Source of the DNA: Lysobacterales bacterium
GTDB lineage: Bacteria > Pseudomonadota > Gammaproteobacteria > Xanthomonadales > Ahniellaceae
Assembly (NCBI GenBank): GCA_016182785.1
Contig: JACPFU010000010.1
Coordinates: 62,001-126,000 of the forward strand
Direction of reading: 5' to 3'
DNA: 64,000 nt
Part shown: in pieces, positions 33,355 through 42,577 of the stretch
How positions within the stretch are numbered: position 1 is the stretch's first letter
Layout of the letters: each line of letters begins with the position of its first letter
The notes under the pieces: generated by a model
Databases searched by the model: none
Seen by the model: only the letters and a program-made list of their open reading frames with translations
Told to the model about the DNA's origin: nothing
Translations under genes and position numbers: made by a program

Positions 33355-36300
33355 ATGAAGCTGAAACACCTGCTGGGGAATCTCGGGCGGCCGGGCGCGG
33401 TTGCGCCGCTGCTGCTCGCCGCGTTCGCGCTGTTCAGTCCGGGCGCGCAAGCGCAGTTGTCCGGGACCAAGAACATTCCGGGCGACTACGCGACGCTCGA
33501 CGCCGCGATCACCGACCTGAACACCGTCGGCGTGCTTGGCGGCGGAGGCGGCGTCACGCTGAACCTGGTCGCCGGCAACCCGCAGACTGCGCCCGCCGGC
33601 GGCTACGCGATCACCACGACCAGCGGCAGCGCCGCCGACCCGATCGTGCTCGAGGGCAACGGCAACACCATCACCGCATTCACGCCGCAAGCCGCAGGCC
33701 TGCTGCACGACGCGATCTTCGAGATCCGCGGCGCCGACTACGTCACCCTGCGCAACTTCAACCTGCGCGAGGACCCGGCCAACACCATCACCGCCGCAGC
33801 CACCAACAACATGACCGAATGGGGCGTGGCCGTGCTCTACGACACGACCACCAACGGCGCGCAGAACGTGACGCTGCAGAGCAACATCATCTCGCTCAAC
33901 CGCGCGTACCAGAACACCTTCGGCATCTACAGCAACTCGACGCACAGCGCGACCGTGGTCACCACGTCCGCGACCGCCACCGGCAGCGGCGGCGGCAACA
34001 GCGGTCTGCGCATCTACGGCAACACCATCGGCAACGTCAACAACGGCATCACCGTGGTCGGGCCGACCGCGGCCGCCGACCACAACGAGGTGGTGGACAT
34101 CGGCGGCACCACGCCAGCCACCGGCAACATCATCAACGACTACGGCACCACCGGCACCTTCTCCGGCTACGCCAACGTGTCCGGCTCCGTCAATGGCATC
34201 CTGGTGCGCAACAGCCGCAACTACAACATCGCCTACAACACCATCAACAGCTCGGTCGGCGGCGTCATCGCAGGCACGCTGCGCGGCATCTTCGTGCCGG
34301 CGTTCAGCGTGGCCCCGACCGGCACCCTGACCCACACCGTCACCTACAACCGCATCTCTCTGCGTAGCGGCCTCGCCGGCGGGGCCATGTTCGGGATCCT
34401 GGTCGACGCGACCACGTCGACGCCAACCTCGACCACGTCGATCTCCTTCAACGACTTCCACACCAGCGGACATACCGTGCCTGGGACCGGTGCGATCACC
34501 TTCCTGCAGCACGTCGGCTCGGCGGCCACCGGCCCGCTGGTCAACTCGATCAGCGGCAACACCTTCTCCGCCCTCAGCGTCAACACCACCGGCGCCGTCA
34601 CCCTGATCAACAACGACTGGACCCGCCCTGCCGGCGCCACGACCACGGTGAACTCCAACCGCATCATCACCAGCTTCGCCAAGACCGGGGCCGGCAACAC
34701 GCTGCGCGGCTACAACAACTTCGGCAGCTCTCCGGCGACCGCGAGCGAGAACCACGACGGCAACGACTTCTCCAACATCAGCGTGCCGAGCGCGGGCGCC
34801 ACCACGATCGACCTCTGGCGTTGCGCCGATGGTCCCGGCCCGGGCGGCGCGCGCAAGAGCATCACCAACAACACCTTCACCAACATCATCGCCGCGACCA
34901 CCAGCCCGCTGCGGGTGCTGATCGTCGACTACGGCGACACCGCCTTTGCCAGCAACAACGTCTCCGGCAATGCCATCAACACCGTCAGCAGCACCGGCGG
35001 CTCGGTCACCGGCATCGCCAGCGGCAACGGCAACCAGAACTTCTTCAACAACACCATCCACACGCTCAGCAGCGGTTCCGCGAGCAATGTCTTCGGCATC
35101 CAGATCACCGGCGGCGCCACGCAGCAGGTCTACCGCAACAAGGTCTACAACCTGGAGAACAGCAACGCGCTCGGCGCCGCCACCGGCATCACCGTCGGCG
35201 GCGGCACCACGGTCAACCTGCACAACAACCTGGTGGGCGACCTGCGCCTGCCGAACGGCACGGCGACCAACAACCTGTTCGGCATCAATGTCACCGGCGG
35301 CACCACGATCAACGCTGCGTTCAACAGCGTATATCTCGCAGCCACCAGCGTCGGCGCCAACTTCGGCTCGACCGCGCTCGGCGCCTCGACCACGCCGGCG
35401 CTGACGCTGCGCGACAACAACCTGGTCAACGTCTCGACCGCAGCCGGCACCGGCCTGACCGTGGCCTATCGCCGCAGCAGCGCCACGCTGACCAGCTACC
35501 AGGCCGCGTCCAATGCCAACAACCTGTGGGCCGGAACGCCGGGCCCGACGAACCTGCTGTTCCACGACGGCACCACCGGCGACCAGACGCTGGCCGACTA
35601 CAAGACCCGCATGTCGCCGCGCGACGGCGCCGCGATCAGCGAGCTGCCGCCGTTCCTGAGCACGAGCGGCGCCAGCCCGGACTTCCTGCATATCAACACC
35701 GCCACACCCACCCAGCTCGAGAGCGGCGGCGTGCCGGTCCCCGGCATCAGCGACGACTACGACGGCAACACGCGCAGCGCGACCACGCCCGACATCGGCG
35801 CCGACGAGTTCACCGGCCTTCCGATCGACATCTCGCCGCCGGTGATCGCGTATCCGCCGCTGCCGAACACGACGCTGCTGAGCAACCGCGCGATTGCGGC
35901 GAACATCAGCGACCCCTCCGGCATTCCCGGCGGCGCCACCGCACCGCGGGTGTATTTCCGCAAGGGCGCCGGTGCCTATGTCTCGAACGCCTGCACCGGT
36001 TCGGCACCGGCGTTCACCTGCACCATCGACAACAGCTTGATCGGTGGCGTGGTCGTCGGCGACAGCGTGAGCTATTTCGTGATCGCCCAGGACAGCGCCG
36101 GAAATCTCGGTGCCAACCCCGGCGCGGGCCTGGTGGCCACGGACGTGAACACCGTCACCACCCCGCCGACGACGCCGAACAGCTACACCATCATCGCGCC
36201 GTTCCCGGCGGTGGTGAATGTCGGCAGCACCGAGACCATCACCTCGCTGACCAACCCTGGCGGTCTGTTCGATCTCGCCAACGGCGGCGTGTTCACTGCC

Positions 36301-38784
36301 GACGTGATCGCCAACATCACTTCCGACCTGAGCGGTGAAACCGGAGCGATCGCGCTGAACCAGCGCAACGAGGAAGGCGCGGGCGGCTACTGGCTCACGA
36401 TCCGGCCGAGCGGCGCAGCGCGCACCGTCACCGGCAGCGGCACCGTGCTGGCCAAGATCAACGGTTCCGACCGCGTGCTGATCGACGGTGCGCTGAGTGG
36501 CACCGACCGCAGCCTGACGTTCAACTCGACCAGCGTCGTCAACGGCTCGGCGGCGCTGTTCATCGGCAGCCTCGGCACCGGCCAGGGCGCGAACAACGTC
36601 CGCATCCGCAACGTCATCATCCAGACCGGCACCAAGGGCAGTGCGGCGCTGACCACGTTCGCGATCTTCGTCGGACACAGCAGCGGCGCCGCGCTCGGAC
36701 CGGACAACGACGGCTTCCGCCTCGAGAACTCGCAGATCCGACGCGCTTCGATCGGCCTGCAGGCGGCGGGAGACCCGAGCGGCCTGCTCGATGGACTGCA
36801 AGTGCTCGACAACGACTTCGGCGACGACATCGTCGTCGACTCGATCGGACGCCGCGGCATGGTGCTGTTGCAGGCCGACGGCGCGCTGGTGCGGCGCAAC
36901 CTGGTGCGCAATATCGAGCTCGCCGACAACAACCCGCACGGCATGCTCCTCGGCACCGGCCTGGTCAATTCCGTGGTCGCGGCCAACCGCATCAGCAACG
37001 TGCGCTACACCGGCACCGGCGGCTACGGCGGCAAGGGCATCGACATCAACACCGGCAACGTCGCCAGCGGCCTGACCATCGTCAACAACTTCATCGCTGG
37101 CATCGGTGGCGACGGCTGGAACGACCTGACCGGCGACTCGATCGTCGGCCTGCGCATCCTCGGTGCCACCGGCGGCATCAATGTCTGGCACAACTCGATC
37201 AACCTCGGCTCCGGCAGCTTTGCCGGCAACACCAGCGGCACGCTGAGTGCGGCGCTGTTCGTGGCCACGACCACGAGCGCACTCAACCTCCGCGACAACA
37301 TCCTGGCCAACAACCTCGACAACACCGTGGCCGCGGCCGACAAGGCCTATGCCATCGCGACCAACGCCGCCACCCCGGGGCCGTTCGCCGCGATCGATGG
37401 CAACGACTACTACGTGTCCGGACCGGCCGGGCTCGTCGGTCTGCTGAACGCGGTCGATCGTGTCGACCTCGCGGCCTGGCAAGCGGCGTCATCGCAGGAT
37501 CTGGCCTCGATCTCGGCCAATCCGCCGTTCGTCTCCGCCACCGACCTGCACATTCAAACCACCGGTGCCAGCCCGGTGGACGGTACCGCCATCGTCATCG
37601 CCTCGGTGCCTCTCGACATCGACGGCGACACCCGCTCCGCGACCACGCCCGACATCGGCGCCGACGAGTTCGACATCTCCACCGCGCCGAGCATCACTCC
37701 GCCGGCGAACCAGACCATCAACGAGGACGCCAACACCGGCGCGCTGACGTTCACGGTCAGCGACGCGCAGACCGCGGCAGCCAGCCTGGTGGCGACGGTG
37801 CAGGCGAGCAGCGACACCGCACTGGTGCCGCTGGCCAACATCGTCCTGGCCGATCTCGGCGGCGGCAATCGTTCGGTCACGGTGACCCCGGTCGCCAACG
37901 GTAACGGCGGCCCGGTCACGATCACGCTGCGTGTCACCGACGGCAACAGCGAGTTCACCGATGGCACCTTCACCGTCACCGTGAACGCGGTCAACGACGA
38001 GCCGTCGTTCGCGGTCGGCGCGAACCAGAGCGTCGCGGCGCTCACTTCCGGGCTGCAGACGGTGGCGGGCTGGGCGGGTTCGATCAGTGCCGGTCCGGCC
38101 GACGAGTCCGGCCAGGCGCTGGCCTTCACCGTCACCGAGACCGCCGACCCGAACGGCATCGTCAGCGGCACCAGCGTCGCCAGCAACGGCACGCTGCAGT
38201 ACACGCTGAACGGCGTCGCCGGCAGCGCGACCTTCGACGTCTACCTCGGCGACAACGGCGGCACCGCGAATGGCGGCGACGACACCTCGCCGACCGCGTC
38301 GTTCTCGATCACCGTCGACAACGGGGCCGACCTCGCGATCGTCAAGACCAGTTCGCTGGCCACGCTCGGCAGCGGCGTCATGCAGTACACCATCGTGGTC
38401 AGCAACCTGAGCCCGAACCCGGTGGTCGGCGCCGTGGTCGCAGACACACTGGTGGCGCCACACACGCTGCCGGCATGGACCTGCAGCGGCAGCAGCGGCG
38501 GCGTCTGTCCGCCGAGCGGCAGCGGCAACATCAACACCACGGTCGACCTGCCGGTCGGCGCGAGCGTGACCTTCCAGCTCGCGACCACGGTCGCGCTGCC
38601 GGTGACCACGCTGACCAATACCGCGACCGTGACCGCCCCGCTGGCCACGCCGGACCCGATCACCGGCAACAACAGCTCAACGGTGACCGACACGGTGGCG
38701 ATCTTCATGGACGGCTTCGATGACCCGATCCCGCCGCCACCGTGGTACAGGCAGTACCTGGACGTCCATGGACTGCTGCACTGA
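33355..38784 (+). CDS. Giant secreted beta-helix protein with VCBS/DUF11-like C-terminal domains
   Basis: A 1,809-residue exported protein. A signal peptide covers about 1-33 (LLLAAFALFSPGAQA). A first Asn/Gly/Thr-rich parallel beta-helix runs about 40-800 and closes with TTPDIGADEF (813-819). A linker domain follows (about 825-935), then a second beta-helix (about 945-1425) closing with the same TTPDIGADEF (1433-1439). Cadherin/VCBS-like domains (about 1445-1650; TINEDANTGALTFTVSDAQ; VNDEP) and a DUF11-type repeat (about 1659-1780; DLAIVKTSS) come next. It ends with AIFMDGFD (1782-1789) and a 20-residue tail. The N-terminal layout (NIPGDYATLDAAITDLNTVG) is commonest, as I know it, in Bacteroidota surface proteins. 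An AAGGGGT ribosome-binding site precedes the ATG. Substrate is unknown; T2SS export is inferred. Confidence 0.88.
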   Translation: MKLKHLLGNLGRPGAVAPLLLAAFALFSPGAQAQLSGTKNIPGDYATLDAAITDLNTVGVLGGGGGVTLNLVAGNPQTAPAGGYAITTTSGSAADPIVLEGNGNTITAFTPQAAGLLHDAIFEIRGADYVTLRNFNLREDPANTITAAATNNMTEWGVAVLYDTTTNGAQNVTLQSNIISLNRAYQNTFGIYSNSTHSATVVTTSATATGSGGGNSGLRIYGNTIGNVNNGITVVGPTAAADHNEVVDIGGTTPATGNIINDYGTTGTFSGYANVSGSVNGILVRNSRNYNIAYNTINSSVGGVIAGTLRGIFVPAFSVAPTGTLTHTVTYNRISLRSGLAGGAMFGILVDATTSTPTSTTSISFNDFHTSGHTVPGTGAITFLQHVGSAATGPLVNSISGNTFSALSVNTTGAVTLINNDWTRPAGATTTVNSNRIITSFAKTGAGNTLRGYNNFGSSPATASENHDGNDFSNISVPSAGATTIDLWRCADGPGPGGARKSITNNTFTNIIAATTSPLRVLIVDYGDTAFASNNVSGNAINTVSSTGGSVTGIASGNGNQNFFNNTIHTLSSGSASNVFGIQITGGATQQVYRNKVYNLENSNALGAATGITVGGGTTVNLHNNLVGDLRLPNGTATNNLFGINVTGGTTINAAFNSVYLAATSVGANFGSTALGASTTPALTLRDNNLVNVSTAAGTGLTVAYRRSSATLTSYQAASNANNLWAGTPGPTNLLFHDGTTGDQTLADYKTRMSPRDGAAISELPPFLSTSGASPDFLHINTATPTQLESGGVPVPGISDDYDGNTRSATTPDIGADEFTGLPIDISPPVIAYPPLPNTTLLSNRAIAANISDPSGIPGGATAPRVYFRKGAGAYVSNACTGSAPAFTCTIDNSLIGGVVVGDSVSYFVIAQDSAGNLGANPGAGLVATDVNTVTTPPTTPNSYTIIAPFPAVVNVGSTETITSLTNPGGLFDLANGGVFTADVIANITSDLSGETGAIALNQRNEEGAGGYWLTIRPSGAARTVTGSGTVLAKINGSDRVLIDGALSGTDRSLTFNSTSVVNGSAALFIGSLGTGQGANNVRIRNVIIQTGTKGSAALTTFAIFVGHSSGAALGPDNDGFRLENSQIRRASIGLQAAGDPSGLLDGLQVLDNDFGDDIVVDSIGRRGMVLLQADGALVRRNLVRNIELADNNPHGMLLGTGLVNSVVAANRISNVRYTGTGGYGGKGIDINTGNVASGLTIVNNFIAGIGGDGWNDLTGDSIVGLRILGATGGINVWHNSINLGSGSFAGNTSGTLSAALFVATTTSALNLRDNILANNLDNTVAAADKAYAIATNAATPGPFAAIDGNDYYVSGPAGLVGLLNAVDRVDLAAWQAASSQDLASISANPPFVSATDLHIQTTGASPVDGTAIVIASVPLDIDGDTRSATTPDIGADEFDISTAPSITPPANQTINEDANTGALTFTVSDAQTAAASLVATVQASSDTALVPLANIVLADLGGGNRSVTVTPVANGNGGPVTITLRVTDGNSEFTDGTFTVTVNAVNDEPSFAVGANQSVAALTSGLQTVAGWAGSISAGPADESGQALAFTVTETADPNGIVSGTSVASNGTLQYTLNGVAGSATFDVYLGDNGGTANGGDDTSPTASFSITVDNGADLAIVKTSSLATLGSGVMQYTIVVSNLSPNPVVGAVVADTLVAPHTLPAWTCSGSSGGVCPPSGSGNINTTVDLPVGASVTFQLATTVALPVTTLTNTATVTAPLATPDPITGNNSSTVTDTVAIFMDGFDDPIPPPPWYRQYLDVHGLLH

Positions 38785-38793
38785 GTGAACTCG

Positions 38794-38819
38794 CGGGGCT
38801 GCCGGCAACGGCAGCCCCG
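38794..38819 (+). terminator. Strong hairpin after the beta-helix gene
   Basis: A perfect 11-bp stem (CGGGGCTGCCG/CGGCAGCCCCG) closed by a GCAA tetraloop, starting 10 bp after the stop codon at 38784. There is no T-run, so it may terminate weakly or protect the mRNA 3' end; its position makes a terminator role likely. Confidence 0.6.
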
Positions 38820-38930
38820 TGTGCCGGTCGCCTTCCGAAGTCAGCCGCCGCCGACGACGTTTGCCGTCCGCTACACGATGCCCCGACTTGCCCTAGCATG
38901 CGCGCTTCCCCGAGCCCGTCTTCCGCGCGC

Positions 38931-39428
38931 ATGTCGACATCCATTCCGCCCTTCCTGCTATTGACCGCGCTCAGCGACGCGTCGCCCTTCGCCGATCTGT
39001 TCCATCGCAAGTTCAGACATCCGTTGCCGGCGACGGGCGACCATTTCGTGGCGTTCCATCGCGACGAAGCCGGCGCGTTGTGGCCGCTCAGCTACCTGAA
39101 CTTCAACCGCTTCGGCGACATCCGCCTGGTCGGTGGCGGCTGCACCGACGGCGAGGTGATCCGGCGCATGCCGGAAGCGAACCGTGACGCGGTATCGACC
39201 TCGGGCGGCGTGCTCGTGCACCTGCTGCGCGCCGGGTTTTGCCGCTTCGGTGACGACTGCGATGCATTCTTCGGCCACTGCGGCGACGCCCGCGCGTACG
39301 CGGTCGACATCGCCGCGGGCTTCGAACCCGCCGGGCACGAGTTCCTGCTGGTGCACTGGCACAAGCCATTGCACGAGGTAGTACGGCGCGCCCTGGTGGC
39401 GAAAGCGCACGCGATCGGACCGTTCTAG
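38931..39428 (+). CDS. Conserved hypothetical protein
   Basis: A 165-residue soluble protein beginning MSTSIPPFLLLTALSDASPF. It has an aromatic-rich core (HFVAFHRDEAGALWPLSYLN; FGDIRLVGGGCTDGEVIRRM; GHEFLLVHWHKPLHEVVRRA) with mixed alpha/beta character. I do not recognise the family. An in-frame ATG at 38898 would add 11 residues; the 38931 start is preferred because conserved-looking sequence begins there. Its stop codon overlaps the stop of the convergent deacetylase gene in a shared CTAG. Confidence 0.7.
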   Translation: MSTSIPPFLLLTALSDASPFADLFHRKFRHPLPATGDHFVAFHRDEAGALWPLSYLNFNRFGDIRLVGGGCTDGEVIRRMPEANRDAVSTSGGVLVHLLRAGFCRFGDDCDAFFGHCGDARAYAVDIAAGFEPAGHEFLLVHWHKPLHEVVRRALVAKAHAIGPF

Positions 39429-40249
39429 CCCGCCTCGATCCGTCGCATCAGTTCGTCGCTGCTGCGCCAGTCGGCGCCGCAGACGAGACGCGGCAGGTTC
39501 CAGCGATCATCGAGCGCCGTCATTGCTCGAGGCTCGGTGCCGAACGCCGCGAGCAGACCATGGTCCGCCCGACGCCGCGGCAAGAAGTCCTCACGCAGAA
39601 AACGAGAGCTCTGTCCGTAGGGATAGGCCAGTAGTCGCGTGCGCCGGCCCGGCACTGCCGCGTCGAGCCAGCGACTGGCCGCGACGATCTCGGCCTCGGC
39701 CAGGGTCTCCGTCACCACGCCGTCAAAGCGGCCCGTCGGCGCCTCGCCGAACGCGGTGCGTGTCAACGTGTGGTGGTTGTGGTCAAAGCTGTGCGACTCG
39801 ATCGCGACCAGCCCCTCGCGCGTCGCTTCTGACCACCACTCGTGCCCCCACCAGCCACAGCCGAGCATGCAGGTGCGGTCCAGTTCGGCACGCGCATCAG
39901 GAGAGACAATCACGAAGCTGGTGGCGTGCACCCTCACCCGATGGCGTTCACGGAAGTCGCGCAGGATGCCAGCCATGCCGCGCTGGCGGCCGTGCACGGG
40001 ATGGTCAAGGTCGTACCAGTCGAACCAGGAGCCATCGTCGAAACTGATCGCAACCGCGCGCGGTGGCATCGGGATGGCGCCCTCGAACAGCGAACGTACC
40101 GCATCGATCAGCGGCACGATCTCCCAGTGGTGCGCAAGCAGCGACTCAAGATCGGAGGCCAGCGCAACGTGATCGTTGCTTTCCGGGTCGTTGCCATTGA
40201 CGTTCATCGCGTGATACGTCAGCACCGGGATGGCTCCCTGCACGCTCAT
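39425..40249 (-). CDS. Polysaccharide deacetylase family protein (NodB fold)
   Basis: A 274-residue cytoplasmic-looking NodB-type hydrolase. Motif 1 AISFDDGSWFDWYD carries the catalytic and metal Asp; motif 2 SHSFDHNHHTL carries the metal His pair. The C-terminal region is LLAYPYGQSSRFLR. It has no signal peptide. The start overlaps the waaA stop (ATGA), so it is coupled to lipid A/KDO synthesis and may act on a sugar of the LPS core or O-chain; this is inference. Part of a second copy of this gene survives at 32178-32344. Confidence 0.88.
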   Translation of the reverse strand: MSVQGAIPVLTYHAMNVNGNDPESNDHVALASDLESLLAHHWEIVPLIDAVRSLFEGAIPMPPRAVAISFDDGSWFDWYDLDHPVHGRQRGMAGILRDFRERHRVRVHATSFVIVSPDARAELDRTCMLGCGWWGHEWWSEATREGLVAIESHSFDHNHHTLTRTAFGEAPTGRFDGVVTETLAEAEIVAASRWLDAAVPGRRTRLLAYPYGQSSRFLREDFLPRRRADHGLLAAFGTEPRAMTALDDRWNLPRLVCGADWRSSDELMRRIEAG

Positions 40250-41529
40250 GGAATGCGCCCCGCCATCACCGCCGCCACGATCTCGACGCAGCGGCCAACC
40301 GCGCCGCGTTCGCGTTCGACCGCGGCGAGTGCGTTCGCGGACATGCGCTGGCGCAGTGGCAGGTCGGCGAGCAGGCGCGACACGGTGTCGCCGAGTTCGA
40401 CCGCATTGGCCACGCGCAGCGCGGCGCCGTCGGCGATCAGGTTCTCGGTGACTTCGGCGAAGTTGAACGTATGCGGCCCGACCAGTACCGGCTTGCCGAC
40501 CGCGGCCGGTTCGAGCACGTTGTGGCCGCCGATGCGGTCGAAGCTGCCGGCGACGAAGGCGACGTCGCTGGCGGCGAAGAAGTTCAGCAGCTCGCCCATG
40601 GTGTCGACGACGAACGCCTGGGTGTCGACGTGCGCGACGGTGTCTTCGGAGCGCGACAGCGTGCGCAGCCCGTAACCGCGGCACAGCTTCAGCACCGGCT
40701 GGAAGCGCTCGGGGTGGCGCGGCGCGATCACCAGCAGCGCCTCCGGGAAACGCCGCAGCACGCGCGTGTGCGCTTCCAGCACCGCGGCTTCCTCGGCCTC
40801 GTGCGTGCTCGCGGCGATCCACACCGGACGCGACTCGCCCCAGTACTCGCGCAGCACGCGGCCGATGCGCTCCAGCCCGCCCGGAACGCGCATGTCGAAC
40901 TTGACGTTGCCGACCACGCGCAGGTGCGTCGGGCGCGCACCGAGCTGCCCCAGCCGCAGCGCGTCCTGCTGCGACTGCGCGGCGACGAAGGCGACCGAGC
41001 GGATCGCCTGGCGCGCCAGCGGCCGCACCGGGCCATAGCCCTTCAGCGAGCGCTCGGACAGGCGCGCGTTGGCGAGCACGATCGGCACGCCGCGGCGCGC
41101 GCACTCGTAGTACAGGTTCGGCCAGATCTCGGTTTCCATGACCACCGCCAGCGACGGGTTGATGCGGTCGAGGAAGCGTCGGATCGACGCGGTCAGGTCG
41201 TAGGGCAGGTAGACATGGAACACGCGCTCGCCGAACAGTTTCTGCGCGCGCGCCGAGCCGGTCGGGGTGACGGTCGAGACCACGAAGCGGCGGCCCTCGA
41301 AGCGCTTCATCAGCGCCTCGATCAGCGGCGCGGCGGCGTTCATCTCGCCGACCGAGACCGCGTGCACCCAGATGGTGTCGCGCAGTCCGGGGTCGGCGAA
41401 GAAGCCGAAGCGCTCGCGCCAGCGTCCCCAGTAGTCGCGATAGCCGATGCCGCGCCACGCCAGGCGATACAGGATCACCGGCGTCAGCAGGTACATGGTC
41501 AGCGTGTAGATCGCGCGCAGCAGGAACAT
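40246..41529 (-). CDS. waaA: 3-deoxy-D-manno-octulosonic-acid (KDO) transferase
   Basis: A 427-residue GT30 transferase that adds KDO to lipid IVA at the inner face of the cytoplasmic membrane. The N-terminal membrane anchor (LLRAIYTLTMYLLTPVILYR) precedes WVHAVSVGEMNAAAPL with the catalytic Glu (E62). ETEIWPNLYYECARRGVPIV and the nucleotide-sugar site GGHNVLEPAAVGKPVLVGPH are present. The ATG at 41529 is chosen over a longer frame by family length. It is divergent from the lpxL-type gene, with only 61 bp between starts. Confidence 0.95.
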   Translation of the reverse strand: MFLLRAIYTLTMYLLTPVILYRLAWRGIGYRDYWGRWRERFGFFADPGLRDTIWVHAVSVGEMNAAAPLIEALMKRFEGRRFVVSTVTPTGSARAQKLFGERVFHVYLPYDLTASIRRFLDRINPSLAVVMETEIWPNLYYECARRGVPIVLANARLSERSLKGYGPVRPLARQAIRSVAFVAAQSQQDALRLGQLGARPTHLRVVGNVKFDMRVPGGLERIGRVLREYWGESRPVWIAASTHEAEEAAVLEAHTRVLRRFPEALLVIAPRHPERFQPVLKLCRGYGLRTLSRSEDTVAHVDTQAFVVDTMGELLNFFAASDVAFVAGSFDRIGGHNVLEPAAVGKPVLVGPHTFNFAEVTENLIADGAALRVANAVELGDTVSRLLADLPLRQRMSANALAAVERERGAVGRCVEIVAAVMAGRIP

Positions 41530-41578
41530 TCCGGGCCCATTCGGCGAGCGCGAAGCATAGCGAGCGCGTGCGGCCCGA

Positions 41579-41584
41579 TAGAAT
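41579..41584 (+). promoter_or_regulatory. Candidate -10 box for a leaderless lpxL-type transcript
   Basis: TAGAAT ends 6 bases before the ATG at 41591 and no Shine-Dalgarno sequence is present. If used, transcription would start at or next to the start codon. A -35 is not evident. Confidence 0.35.
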
Positions 41585-41590
41585 GCGCGG

Positions 41591-42499
41591 ATGGCCAATC
41601 CGCTCCCGTTCCCGCGTGCCCTGCTCGCCCCGCAACACTGGCCGGCGTGGTTCGGCATCGGTTGGATGGCGCTGTTCGCGCGCCTGCCTGGCGCGATCGC
41701 GAGACCGCTCGGGCGCGGCTTCGGCAACTGCCTCGGCTGGGTCCTGCGCGGCCGACGCCGGGTCGCGCGACGCAATCTGGAGCTGTGCTTTCCCGAGCTC
41801 GATCGCGACCACCGCGAGGCGATCCTGCGCCGCAGCCTGCGTTCGCTCGGCGAGGGTGCCTACGAGTTCGCGCGCGCCTGGTGGGGCTCGGTCGCATCCC
41901 TGCCCTACACCATTGAAGGGCTGGAACATCTGGAACGCGCACGCGCCGAGGGCCGCGGCGTGCTGTTGCTGTCGGGGCATTTCCTGACGCTGGAGATCTG
42001 CGGCCGGTTGCTCTGCAGTCACATCGAACTGGCCGGCATGTACCGCCGCCACGGTGCGCCAGCGTTCGAGTGGGCGGTCAAGCGCGGCCGCCTGCGCTAC
42101 GCCTGCGCGATGTTCGCACGCGAGGAACTGCGCGCCGCGGTGAAGCACGTCAAGGCCGGCGGTTGCCTGTGGTACGCGCCGGACCAGGACATGCGCGGCA
42201 AGGACACCGTGTTCGCGCCGTTCTTCGGCGTGCCCGCCTCGACCATCACCGCGACGTTCCAGCTCGCGCGCCTGACCCGGGCCTCGGTGATTCCGTTCTT
42301 CCACCAGCGCGATGGCCGCGGCGGCTACGTGCTGCGCATCGGCGCCGCGCTGACCGAGATCGCCGGCGAGGACGAGGCCGCGCATACCGCGCGTGTCAAT
42401 GCGCTGATCGAGCAGATGGTGCGCGCGGCGCCAGACGAGTACCTGTGGATCCACAAGCGCTTCAAGTCGCGCCCGGCGGGGGAGCCGGCGCTGTACTGA
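41591..42499 (+). CDS. Lipid A acyltransferase (LpxL/HtrB family)
   Basis: A 302-residue lysophospholipid-acyltransferase superfamily member that adds a secondary acyl chain to KDO2-lipid A. The catalytic HX4E motif is H130...E135 in LSGHFLTLE, and LWYAPDQDMRGKDTVFAPFF is the conserved lauroyl/myristoyl-transferase block. An N-terminal hydrophobic segment (AWFGIGWMALFARLPGAI) anchors it. Whether it corresponds to LpxL, LpxM or LpxP cannot be told from sequence alone. Its neighbour waaA makes the acceptor. Confidence 0.92.
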   Translation: MANPLPFPRALLAPQHWPAWFGIGWMALFARLPGAIARPLGRGFGNCLGWVLRGRRRVARRNLELCFPELDRDHREAILRRSLRSLGEGAYEFARAWWGSVASLPYTIEGLEHLERARAEGRGVLLLSGHFLTLEICGRLLCSHIELAGMYRRHGAPAFEWAVKRGRLRYACAMFAREELRAAVKHVKAGGCLWYAPDQDMRGKDTVFAPFFGVPASTITATFQLARLTRASVIPFFHQRDGRGGYVLRIGAALTEIAGEDEAAHTARVNALIEQMVRAAPDEYLWIHKRFKSRPAGEPALY

Positions 42500-42577
42500 G
42501 TCGGGCCGCGCTGCGTCCGGCATCGCCACGCGCCCGGGATTTCGGCAAGAATCGGGACTGACCTCGGGAAAACGCGC

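Noticed and set aside
33349..37482. A 1,377-codon open frame on the minus strand opposite the beta-helix gene
   Set aside because: Composition is dominated by Ala, Gly, Arg, Val, Asp and Glu with no domain, signal peptide or ribosome-binding site. It is the antisense shadow expected from GC-rich third positions; the plus frame has a signal peptide and recognisable domains.
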